Positions 1 to 6,377 of a stretch of 7,365 bases of DNA are shown here, piece by piece. How positions within the stretch are numbered: the stretch's first letter is position 1; every line of letters begins with the position of its first letter. The position numbers and the translations under genes were made by a program. The stretch lies in contig JAJYWM010000124.1 in assembly GCA_021791455.1 (NCBI GenBank), positions 1-7,365 of the forward strand, in the 5' to 3' direction. The stretch comes from a bacterium (GTDB taxonomy: Bacteria > Chloroflexota > Dormibacteria > UBA8260 > Bog-877). The notes under the pieces were generated by a model. That model searched no databases. It was not told where the DNA came from and saw only the letters and a program-made list of their open reading frames with translations.

Positions 1-680
1 CCAGCTGAGGTCCTGCTGGCGGGTGGGCCGGGGCAGCTGGGCCAGGGCCCCATCCAGCACTGTAGGCTTGGGCGGTCTTGGAGCCGGCGTTGCCGGGCTG
101 GAGCATGGCCCCCAGCGCCTCTCCGGCCTGGTCCAGATGCACCCGCAGTGGGTGGTAACCGAAGCCGTTCTTGTAGTTGCGAGCGGCCTTCTCCTTGTTC
201 TCCGACTCCACCTCCAACAGGGTGGCTTCGATGTCCGTGGTCACCTGCGGAAGCGCCAGACCCCAGTTCCAGACCCTGGTTCGCGCTCAAGCAGTGGCGG
301 CAGTGAGCCGCGCCAGCAGCCCCGGGCCGATGCAGTCCAGCACCCGTCACGCGGTGGAATCGGAGGCCATCTCTCCGATCAACTCCGGTTGCTGCCGTAG
401 CACGGCCAGGTCCGAGATGCCCTCCCCGCCTGTCGCCAGCGCCACTTTCGGAGCCTCCAGCACCCGGGCTGGGTCGTGACGCCAGACCCGCCGTGCCAGC
501 GGAGCCAGCGCCCGTGACAGCTCGCACTCCGGGCCGCTCCGTTGACAGCCCACTCCGCCAGCAGCTGGCCACCGGCTTGGCACCAGGCCCCCGGTCTGCC
601 CGCACAACAACGCGTGGCCGGTGGTTAAGCTTCACCTTCAAGGTGATGCCCTCCTTGGCGGGAATAGTGGTTCTCAACAC
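1..680 (-). pseudogene. Decayed IS1380-family transposase (N-terminal part, runs off left edge)
   Basis: Translating the minus strand gives pieces that line up with the N-terminal half of actinobacterial IS1380-type DDE transposases: AKEGITLKVKL (about 659-627), LTTGHALLCGQTG (about 628-590), RALAPLARRVWRHDPARVL, SDLAVLRQQPELIGEMASD, then past a stop RVLDCIGPGLLARL, VTTDIEATLLEVESENKEKA and NGFGYHPLRVHLDQAGEAL. The frame is broken by TGA codons at 349-347 (where a Trp is expected) and 289-287, and it shifts near 625, near 560-520 and again between 79 and 60, after which VLDGALAQLPRPTRQQDLSW resumes. It is therefore a dead insertion-sequence remnant. The C-terminal half and the left terminal repeat lie outside the window. 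The right end of the element is probably between 680 and 755, but I could not identify its inverted repeat. Family assignment rests on recalled sequence patterns, not on a search. Confidence 0.8.
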
Positions 681-708
681 CCAAGATTCTCGCCCCGCGA
701 TGGCGTTT

Positions 709-724
709 CCGCACGTACATGCGG
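709..724. terminator. Small imperfect palindrome just downstream of the RT gene
   Basis: The 16 bases CCGCACGTACATGCGG form an inverted repeat with 5-bp outer arms and a GTAC centre, broken by one mismatched pair. It lies about 30-45 bases beyond the RT stop codon, between that gene and the IS remnant. It could be a weak transcription terminator for the minus-strand genes or part of the IS end. There is no clear U-tract, so the call is tentative. Confidence 0.2.
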
Positions 725-755
725 CTACTCAGTCGCCCTTGATGAAATACCGAGG

Positions 756-2627
756 CTAGTCATCGATCCCGAGGAGCCTGAACGACCCCTTGTCTCGAAG
801 CTCGGGAACATCCCTTCGCGACCTTGCCGTCCAAGTCCGCAACCTGGAGTTGTATCCTTTGGGATCAGATTTACGGATCAGGGGCCCAAGAAGGGTGACG
901 TGGGGCCGGAAGATATGCCTGCGCGGCTCGGGTATCTCCACCGGGCCTAATCTCGCGAGGGCTAGGTGGGATGCGGCGGTGTTGCCTCCTACGACTTCGG
1001 TGAGATAGCCCCAGTCCTCGGTGCGCCGTATACGGCCTGCCAACCCTTCGCGGCCTGATGGTGCGCCGAACAGTAGAATGAGTGCCTGTCGCGCATCTAT
1101 GGTTGCATCTCCGCGTGATCGGTACATTCGTGAGATCTCATCGTAGTCCGGCGGGTACCCAAACTTTCCGACTACCACTATGCAATGAGCGCATAGCCTC
1201 GAACTGCCTCCCGACAAGTGCTTAAGCATTTGCAGTGCGCGGCCAGAGATGAGCTGCCTCAGGGTGGAAGCGTCATCATTCGGGGCTGTGGCTACGTAGT
1301 ACAGCCCTCGCGCTACCACATCTTCGTATACGGCTGCCACCGACTCCATCGCATCGAACAGCGGATTGATCAGCTGCTCAGCCATGGGGAAGACAGAAAG
1401 ATATGAGAGGACATGGGCAGCCGAACCGGGGTACTGGCGCAAGTGATTCAGCGCGTACTCAAGCAAGGACTCATCACGAGTCCAGCGGCAGAGGCGATAC
1501 AGCCGCCTCAAAATGCTTTCCCACGACCGTTGGGTCGCGTCAGCGGCCAAGTGTGAACTGATCGTCTCGTGCAGTACCTGGGCCCGGGTCCCTGTGAGAC
1601 GCGGTGCCAGCCATTCTCCGCGCATCCGCAGTCCACGGTCCAAGAGTTCGACGGCTCTCGATACATCGTCAAGTCTGCGGTTCGTCTCGAGGCAGAGGCT
1701 GTCCCGCAGTTCGGAGGCTGAAAGTAGGGCCGTTTTAGACGTGTTGAGTGACAGCGACAAGTGCTCAGCTTGTGCTTGAAGCTGGCGCATCTTGTCCAAG
1801 CCATCCTCTCGGCTTGAGACCCCGATCACGATGTCGTCCACCCATCGCGTATACCCCTGGTGCTCGCCCAGATGCTCGAAGACGAGGTCTAGGGGAGCCA
1901 GATACGCGTTTGCCAGCTCCCTGCTGCAGTCCAGGCTGTCCTGCGGCAACCCACGAGCGGCGGCTCGATGATAGTCAGGTGAGTGGAAGGCATCCTCAAG
2001 AAACTGCTGTAGTAGTCGCGCGAGAACTGGGTCGAGGTCGGTTCGCTCCAAGACATCGGTGACTACGTCTGCGATCCTGACAGAGGGATAGAAGTTTGCG
2101 ATGTCGGTCACAAGGACGAGTGGAAAGTGGTTCGAGATGGTCTGTAGGAGTTGCTGCCTCGCACTCCACTCCGCGAACCACAGCCCGATGGAATAGAAAT
2201 CAGCGTCTTCCCTGGTGAGCGCTGTGTCTCGTCCCGAACTAAACCAGGGGCGATTGTGCCCCTGCCGCAGATCGGCTCTGACCATATTGGTCAGCGCCGA
2301 GAAAACGATCTGGTCGGCAGGCGTGAAGAACGCGAGCGGACGTGTCAGGCCAAGGGACTTTGCCGCTCTGAGCACCTCCGGGACCCTTGCTCTGTATGTG
2401 CCTGCGATCAACGCGCGAGCAAGGTGTTCCAGATTCTCTTGAAGTGTCCACTCATACGCTAGGAAGTCGAGAGGATCCCAGCCCAAGTAGAACCCCTTGA
2501 TCCCGGACTTGCGTAGTGCCTTTCGGACGTGATTCTTCCATACAGTCCTCAAGAACGGCACAGTTGCCAAGTCGATGATGGTGGCGGGTCGAGGCCGGTG
2601 CGACGCCCCGCCTCGTTGGCGGCTCAT
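756..2627 (-). CDS. Reverse transcriptase of the unknown-group/Abi-like type with long C-terminal helical region
   Basis: This 623-residue protein is a predicted RNA-directed DNA polymerase. The visible RT blocks are: RPLAFFTPADQIVFSAL (about 96-112, RT2-like), VTDIANFYPSV (173-183, motif A with Asp175), GLPQDSLDCSRELANAYL (226-243, motif B), YTRWVDDIVIG (259-269, motif C with Asp264-Asp265) and LSLNTSKTAL (292-301, motifs D/E). Both catalytic aspartate sites are intact. The motif C aromatic is Trp instead of Tyr, and motif B has PQD where PQG is usual. Residues about 310-560 are helix-rich with HEAT-like spacing, as in Abi/UG RTs. No maturase X or intron HNH domain is seen, so it is not a group II intron protein, and there is no obvious retron layout. 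The ATG at 2627 follows a weak GGGTGA ribosome site. It lies 207 bases downstream of the glycosylase gene and may have its own promoter. Its GC is lower than that gene's. An antiphage role is inferred from relatives (DRT, AbiA, AbiK). The exact subgroup was not determined. Confidence 0.88.
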   Translation of the reverse strand: MSRQRGGASHRPRPATIIDLATVPFLRTVWKNHVRKALRKSGIKGFYLGWDPLDFLAYEWTLQENLEHLARALIAGTYRARVPEVLRAAKSLGLTRPLAFFTPADQIVFSALTNMVRADLRQGHNRPWFSSGRDTALTREDADFYSIGLWFAEWSARQQLLQTISNHFPLVLVTDIANFYPSVRIADVVTDVLERTDLDPVLARLLQQFLEDAFHSPDYHRAAARGLPQDSLDCSRELANAYLAPLDLVFEHLGEHQGYTRWVDDIVIGVSSREDGLDKMRQLQAQAEHLSLSLNTSKTALLSASELRDSLCLETNRRLDDVSRAVELLDRGLRMRGEWLAPRLTGTRAQVLHETISSHLAADATQRSWESILRRLYRLCRWTRDESLLEYALNHLRQYPGSAAHVLSYLSVFPMAEQLINPLFDAMESVAAVYEDVVARGLYYVATAPNDDASTLRQLISGRALQMLKHLSGGSSRLCAHCIVVVGKFGYPPDYDEISRMYRSRGDATIDARQALILLFGAPSGREGLAGRIRRTEDWGYLTEVVGGNTAASHLALARLGPVEIPEPRRHIFRPHVTLLGPLIRKSDPKGYNSRLRTWTARSRRDVPELRDKGSFRLLGIDD

Positions 2628-2834
2628 AGTTCACCCAACTCTGGAGATGCTGGTGGTACGCGATAGGGTACCTAAGTGGGTGACCCCATATGTCCATCCT
2701 TCCCACCCGCCGCAACTCTGGGGATCTGGCGAGCGACGCCGCGCCACCGGCCAGCCGCCCGGCAACTGGGGGCCGGGGCCGGCCGGGGACTCCGGGGCAG
2801 GATGCCGGCCGGCGGGTGTGCGGCGTTCGGTTGG
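2628..2834 (-). other. Gap between glycosylase and RT: possible terminator and promoter, candidate ncRNA
   Basis: No convincing coding sequence is seen here. On the minus strand, the part nearest the glycosylase (about 2834-2758) is extremely GC-rich and holds GCCGGCCGGC (2813-2804), which can pair with GGCCGGCC about 20 bases further on, a possible factor-independent pause or terminator without a U-tract. The part nearest the RT is less GC-rich. It has TGGACA (2696-2691), five of six matches to a -35 box, followed by poor -10 options: TAGGTA at 2674-2669 (16-base spacer) or TACCCT at 2670-2665 (20-base spacer). A GGGTCACCC palindrome lies between them (about 2686-2678). A separate RT promoter or a structured RNA used by the RT are both possible. 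Neither is demonstrated. Confidence 0.3.
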
Positions 2835-3956
2835 TCAGGTGCCGCGGACTTTGTCCCCGCGCTCGATGAGACGGGGGCAGGCGAGGCCGAGAGGACACAG
2901 CTCGCAGTCGGGATGGCGGGGGCGGCACCACCGCCGACCGATGTCCCAGGCCGGGAGATCGAGGGCGCCCGGGCGCTCGGGAAAGAGCGCCTTTGCCGCG
3001 GCAACCATCTCGTGGACATCGTCGTGCTCGGCGATGCCGGTGCGCAGGAAGACCCGGCGGAGGTGGACATCGAAGGCGATGTCGCCGCCGCTTAGGTCCT
3101 GGAGGGGCACATTCAGGTCCCGCCCCAGGATCTCGACGGCCATGGCCGCCTTCTTCTGTCCGATTCCGGGGAAGCGCTCCAGCCGTACCCGCAGCTCGGT
3201 CGCGGTTGGGGTGTCGCCCCAGATGCGCCCGGCGTCCCCACCGTATTGAAGGTTGACGATCCGGGCCGCCTCCACGATCCACTTGGGGATCAGGCTGGTG
3301 AAGCGATGAAGCTTCGGACTCGCCTGCACGGCCTGGGCAACCGCGTTGCCGCTGGCGGCGACCCTCTCTGGCTCCAGGTACCCGAGGCGCTGGCGAAGCT
3401 CATAGGGGACAGCCCACGCCCGTTCGGCCTTGATCCCCATGTCGGCGATGACCGCCACCAGGAAGGCGAAGGGGTCGTCGATCACCAGCTGGTTGGCCTG
3501 AGGATCCGGCGTGAATTGAGCGCCACCGGAGGTCAGCTGGTTGGCCAGTGCGTCGGCATGCTGGAGCAGGGCGGCCGCCACGGCGCGGCCGTTCGGCACG
3601 GGAGATCGGTCAACGGGCTTGGGAGGTGTCCGGGGGGTTGGTGCGGGGCTGGCGTCGGGCGGTGGCACCGCGGGACGTGGCACCTTGGACAGCTGGCTCC
3701 GAAGCCAGGCGTGCGTGGCCCAGGACGCGAGGTCGTCCTCTCGCACCTTCACGGCCAGGCAGTTGGGGCTGTGGGGAGCGTCGATCTCCACCCTGTGCCG
3801 GACGATGGCGAACCCTTCGTACCCCCGCTGGACATCTTCCAGCCAGCGGGCCAGCTTTCCGTCCGGGCGGCGCAGCCGGCTGATCAGCGCCTGACTGGCC
3901 GGGTAGTCGTCCGCCTCGACGCCTTCCACCTGGACATTGCGGTCGAGCCAGGTCAC
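2835..3956 (-). CDS. Endonuclease III-like HhH-GPD DNA glycosylase/lyase with 4Fe-4S cluster and N-terminal extension
   Basis: Counting from the GTG at 3956 the protein has 373 residues. The C-terminal two-thirds is an EndoIII-type base-excision enzyme: DPFAFLVAVIADMGIKAERAW (about 146-166), a helix-hairpin-helix LERFPGIGQKKAAMAVEIL (259-277) with Lys268 at the position of the catalytic Lys120 of E. coli Nth, and IAFDVHLRRVFLRTGI with Asp296 at the position of Asp138. A C-X6-C-X2-C-X5-C cluster motif (Cys344, 351, 354, 360) follows. About ten extra residues separate the HhH from the Asp. Residues 1-95 are an unassigned domain joined by a proline-rich linker (about 96-128). The open frame extends upstream to 4085, but those residues are Arg/His-rich and shadow the preceding gene. 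The GTG overlaps that gene's stop as GTGA, the usual coupled arrangement, so I chose it. Alternatively the N-terminal domain was split from residues encoded upstream by a frameshift. The substrate is unknown. A role in recognising damaged or modified bases, perhaps of phage DNA, is inferred. Confidence 0.85.
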   Translation of the reverse strand: MTWLDRNVQVEGVEADDYPASQALISRLRRPDGKLARWLEDVQRGYEGFAIVRHRVEIDAPHSPNCLAVKVREDDLASWATHAWLRSQLSKVPRPAVPPPDASPAPTPRTPPKPVDRSPVPNGRAVAAALLQHADALANQLTSGGAQFTPDPQANQLVIDDPFAFLVAVIADMGIKAERAWAVPYELRQRLGYLEPERVAASGNAVAQAVQASPKLHRFTSLIPKWIVEAARIVNLQYGGDAGRIWGDTPTATELRVRLERFPGIGQKKAAMAVEILGRDLNVPLQDLSGGDIAFDVHLRRVFLRTGIAEHDDVHEMVAAAKALFPERPGALDLPAWDIGRRWCRPRHPDCELCPLGLACPRLIERGDKVRGT

Positions 3957-4138
3957 GGTGTGGAGAGCCGTGGCCGCCCGTATACCTCGCGCTGGCCTAT
4001 CCCGTGCCGAACGATGTGCGGGACGCCGTCGATGCTGATGAGGCATTCCCAGCCTCCCTCGAACGGCTCCACGTTGGCCGGCCACCGGAATTCGAAGGGG
4101 CCAAGGCGCTCGGTCTTGGTGATTACGACGTCAGTCAT
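3953..4138 (-). CDS. Small unknown protein, or detached N-terminus of the glycosylase
   Basis: A 61-residue frame, MTDVVITKTERLGPFEFRWP to the C-terminus GREVYGR-PRLSTP, is coupled on both sides. Its ATG overlaps the DUF6884 stop by one base (TGATG) and its TGA overlaps the next gene's GTG by four (GTGA). The composition is protein-like (FEFRWPANVEPFEGGW, CLISIDGVPHIVRHGIG) and suggests a beta-rich small domain. I do not recognise the family. Removing one CT from the CTCTCC tract at about 3968-3963 (minus strand) would join it to the glycosylase as VYGRPRLHTVTWLDRN, which reads naturally as one continuous domain. It may therefore be half of a split gene and not an independent protein. No signal peptide or membrane segment is seen. 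Confidence 0.55.
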   Translation of the reverse strand: MTDVVITKTERLGPFEFRWPANVEPFEGGWECLISIDGVPHIVRHGIGQREVYGRPRLSTP

Positions 4139-4608
4139 CAGGCGTCCTCATCCATTCGGCTGTGGCCGCGACGGTACAGTGCCAGCTGCTCACCGAGCCG
4201 CAGATGCAGGGAGGGTATCTCGACCGCCGCTCCCTCCGCCACCAGGCTGTCCCTAAGGCCAAAGTCGAAGTATGCGGCGCCCGCGTGGATCTCGAAGGTG
4301 TACGCGCTCAGGTCGTGGAGCTGAGCCCGCAGGGCGGCGACCACCGCCCGCGACCAGGCGCGGCGCTCCCTTCTGTTCATCCTGGTGAGCGTCTGGTCGT
4401 ACGGTTCCACCACTTGTTCGGGAGCCACGAGGCCGTACTTGGCGGAGAGGATGAACCAGCTCTCGCACGTCCGCTCGACCCAGCTGCGGCGTCCGACGAA
4501 GAGGGGGCTGGTGTACAGGTCCCGGGCTCGCGCCGGGCGGCTCAGCTTCGACTTGACGCAACCGACGAGCCCGATCCGTTTCTGGAAGGCTGCGGCGTCC
4601 CGACCCAT
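4138..4608 (-). CDS. DUF6884-like protein
   Basis: This 156-residue protein matches the pattern I recall for the DUF6884 family: IGLVGCVKSKL at 12-22 (Cys17, Lys19, Lys21), ARDLYTSPLF at 28-37, WFILSAKYGLV at 51-61 and EPYDQTL at 68-74. The C-terminal part has a short IHAGAAYFDFGL stretch and ends in a basic/acidic tail. The length suits a single-domain member. The biochemical function of the family is not known to me. Such proteins are often found beside mobile or defence genes, so a nucleic-acid-related role is only a guess. It is the first gene of the minus-strand set and its TGA overlaps the next ATG. No Shine-Dalgarno sits at a normal distance before the ATG at 4608 (a GGAG lies about 17 bases upstream). 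CATCAT at 4621-4616 could be a -10 box for a leaderless transcript. Confidence 0.75.
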   Translation of the reverse strand: MGRDAAAFQKRIGLVGCVKSKLSRPARARDLYTSPLFVGRRSWVERTCESWFILSAKYGLVAPEQVVEPYDQTLTRMNRRERRAWSRAVVAALRAQLHDLSAYTFEIHAGAAYFDFGLRDSLVAEGAAVEIPSLHLRLGEQLALYRRGHSRMDEDA

Positions 4609-4754
4609 CGCTTAGATGATGCTCCGCCTGAGCCGCGGCTCGCTGCTCTATCCGTGCGAGCCAGCGAGCCAGGGCTGGCCCGGTCCACCACCTGCCGCCC
4701 GTGGCCCCGGACAACGGGTGGGTGACGTCCCCTCACCAGGCATAAAATGGCGCC
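4609..4754. promoter_or_regulatory. Divergent intergenic promoter region
   Basis: These 146 bases separate the minus-strand set from the plus-strand nuclease. They hold the likely promoters for both directions and a perfect 10-bp palindrome, AGCCGCGGCT (4631-4640), which could be an operator. Repeated GAGCCAGCGAGCCAG-like sequence lies at about 4649-4671. Divergent arrangement around a shared region is compatible with joint control of the two transcripts, but no regulator gene is in the window. Confidence 0.45.
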
Positions 4755-4755
4755 G
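4722..4755 (+). promoter_or_regulatory. Promoter for a leaderless nuclease transcript
   Basis: TAAAAT (4743-4748) is a five-of-six match to the -10 consensus. GTGACG (4722-4727) is a plausible -35, with a short 15-base spacer. The expected transcription start, seven bases after the -10 box, falls on the G of the GTG start codon at 4755. An in-frame TAA at 4743-4745 blocks any upstream start, and there is no room for a Shine-Dalgarno. A leaderless mRNA, common in actinobacteria, explains all three facts. Confidence 0.6.
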
Positions 4756-5912
4756 TGGCATCACCCGAGCCGATCTTCCTGCTCGCCGGCGGAAGTAATC
4801 TCGTGGAGCTCGTGGAGCAGCCCTACGACAAGGAGGAGATTCTCCAAGAGCTACTCGCCACCCACCCACGCCTTCTCGAGTCCGTGAGCAGGCCCGATGG
4901 CGCTGGCCGATGGCTGTTGATTGAGCGGGAAGCCCAGCTTCCGAGCTCAGCAGGGGGACCCAACCGCTGGTCCATCGACCACCTCTTTGTTGACAGTGCG
5001 GGAGTCCCGACCATCGTGGAAGTGAAGCGCAGCTCGAACACGCAAATTCGCCGCGAGGTTGTCGGACAAATGCTGGACTATGCAGCGAATGCTGTAGTGT
5101 ATTGGCCCGTCGACAGTCTGGTCGCCAAGTTCGAGGGCACTGCGCGTAAGCGTGGCCTCGAGCCCGATACCGAATTGGAACACTTTTTGGGCTCCGATGC
5201 TGAGCCCGCAGCGTTCTGGGAGAAAGTGAAGACCAACCTCGAAGCGGCGAAGGTACGCTTGGTGTTCGTTGCCGACGCCATCCCCCCCGAGCTCCAGCGG
5301 ATCGTGGAGTTTCTAAATGAGCAGATGATTAGCGCTGAAGTCCTGGCGGTGGAGGTCCGGCAGTTTAAATGGGAGCAGGGAACGGTGTTAGTTCCTCGTC
5401 TCATCGGGCGCACCGCGAGCGCGGAGGCGCTTAAGAGCTCTAGTTCCGGGCAGCGGGACTGGGATCGGACTGCGTTCCTCGACGAACTTAGGGCTCGGTG
5501 TGGTGACGACCGGGCCGAAGCTGCTCGCACCCTTATGGACTGGTCCTTGGAGAATGGCGCGTCCGACTCCTTCGGACACGGCGCGTCGGAGGGGTCTTGG
5601 TGGCCAACCTGGAAGGACTCTGCAATCACCTGCTCGCCGATCAAGGTTTGGACGTACGGTCGAGTCGAGATCCAGTTTGAACAGCTAAAGTCCCTAACGC
5701 CCTTCGACAACCTGGAGCTGAGGGCCGAACTAGCTCGCCTTATTGAGCGCGTGTCCGGAGAGACAATCCCGGATGACAAATTAGGCAAACGGCCGAGCTT
5801 CTCAATCGAGGCGCTTTGCGACGCCACTGCAATGTCCGAGTTCGAAAGCGTGCTGGAGTGGACCCGGGAAAAGTACATGGCTCAGGGCTCTAGGGTTGTG
5901 TCAGAGCCCTGA
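4755..5912 (+). CDS. PD-(D/E)xK superfamily nuclease
   Basis: The protein has 385 residues. The N-terminal half carries a PD-(D/E)xK core: IDHLFVD with Asp75, IVEVKRS with Glu89 and Lys91, then a helix GQMLDYA (104-110) with Gln105, the QxxxY-type motif seen in NucS-like and restriction-type enzymes. Residues about 160-220 contain a further alpha/beta stretch (VRLVFVADAIPPELQRIVEFLNEQ). A Ser-rich linker near 227-231 leads to a C-terminal domain of about 140 residues with Trp-rich (GSWWPTWKD) and helical (FDNLELRAELARLIERVSGE) segments that I cannot name. All predicted catalytic residues are present, so it should be an active metal-dependent DNA or RNA nuclease. It starts with GTG directly behind a -10 box. 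It is divergent from the RT/glycosylase set, and membership in the same system is possible but unproven. GC is moderate (about 55% in a sampled stretch), like the RT. Confidence 0.8.
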   Translation: MASPEPIFLLAGGSNLVELVEQPYDKEEILQELLATHPRLLESVSRPDGAGRWLLIEREAQLPSSAGGPNRWSIDHLFVDSAGVPTIVEVKRSSNTQIRREVVGQMLDYAANAVVYWPVDSLVAKFEGTARKRGLEPDTELEHFLGSDAEPAAFWEKVKTNLEAAKVRLVFVADAIPPELQRIVEFLNEQMISAEVLAVEVRQFKWEQGTVLVPRLIGRTASAEALKSSSSGQRDWDRTAFLDELRARCGDDRAEAARTLMDWSLENGASDSFGHGASEGSWWPTWKDSAITCSPIKVWTYGRVEIQFEQLKSLTPFDNLELRAELARLIERVSGETIPDDKLGKRPSFSIEALCDATAMSEFESVLEWTREKYMAQGSRVVSEP

Positions 5913-5955
5913 CGCACGAGTTCTGGACGGATACCCGCCCCTCACCGCCGCGCCC

Positions 5956-5975
5956 AGTCGTGACTTGTCACGACT
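5956..5975. promoter_or_regulatory. Perfect inverted repeat, operator or terminator
   Basis: Arms AGTCGTGAC and GTCACGACT (9 bp, no mismatch) flank a TT centre. The site starts 44 bases after the stop of the PD-(D/E)xK gene. The two-base centre is too tight for an ideal RNA hairpin and no U-tract follows, so a binding site for a dimeric regulator is at least as likely as a terminator. Confidence 0.45.
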
Positions 5976-6264
5976 CGGCCCGGACCACCGTCGAAGCGTC
6001 AGATCCTCCACTCCAAACGGATCGGCCAACCCTCACGGGCGAGCGCTTCCACGCCGCCATCAACGCTGCGGGGGCCGCCATCTCGGCTGCCGAGCGGTTG
6101 TGCAAAAGTAGCGGCGGCCTGCAACGGTGCAGGCGGTCTTGGCGCCGGAGCGCAAGCCAGTCGCCGATGCCACCAGGCCTGGGGCGCCGGACTAGACCTC
6201 ACTTCGGACCCGGAACGTCCCTATCCAGGGCAGTGCACAGCCGTTGCGCAGGAGCGCGGCTCAG

Positions 6265-6293
6265 TTGACAAGAACCCCACCGGCAGATGACAC
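6265..6293 (+). promoter_or_regulatory. Possible promoter for the HNH gene
   Basis: TTGACA at 6265-6270 is a perfect -35 hexamer. The -10 position at normal spacing reads TGACAC (6288-6293), a poor match. The site is 85-110 bases upstream of the chosen ATG, a reasonable leader length. Perfect -35 hexamers also occur by chance, so support is limited. Confidence 0.3.
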
Positions 6294-6377
6294 TTCCGGG
6301 ATGTGTCGGTCCGCGTCAACCGTCAGCTTCGGAATGTGGGCTCTCGTGGCTCGGTGTGCGTGGCAAGCGGAGAAGTG

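Larger units (their letters stand above)
5913..6377. other. Gene-free stretch between the two nuclease genes
   Basis: Short open frames exist here on both strands, but none has a recognisable product, a good ribosome site or convincing composition. One plus-strand frame contains GERFHAAINAAGAAISAAERL (about 6040-6100), which reads like a helical protein fragment and could be the relic of a lost gene. I could not identify it. The stretch contains the inverted repeat at 5956-5975 and a possible promoter at 6265-6293, listed separately, and a 10-bp palindrome CCAGGCCTGG near 6172-6181. Confidence 0.5.

Noticed and set aside
23..400. Plus-strand open frame at the left edge
   Set aside because: The opposite strand encodes recognisable transposase segments, so this is a shadow frame.
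756..2627. Group II intron maturase or retron RT
   Set aside because: No maturase X or HNH domain, no intron domain V-like structure recognised downstream, and no recognisable msr/msd arrangement upstream.
2452..3282. Long minus-strand open frame (276 codons) overlapping the glycosylase and RT ends
   Set aside because: Its composition is Arg/Pro/Gly/His-rich, typical of a GC-rich off-frame, and it overlaps two well-supported genes.
3957..4085. Upstream extension of the glycosylase to an ATG at 4085
   Set aside because: The added 43 residues are Arg/His-rich and out of frame with a better-looking coupled frame covering the same bases.
3246..4256. Long plus-strand open frame (336 codons) opposite the glycosylase
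   Set aside because: It is antisense to a gene with clear catalytic and cluster motifs, has no recognisable domains, and long antisense frames are expected in high-GC DNA.
5078..5878. Minus-strand 266-codon frame inside the PD-(D/E)xK gene
   Set aside because: It is Ser/Arg-rich with no motifs, antisense to a gene with an intact nuclease core.
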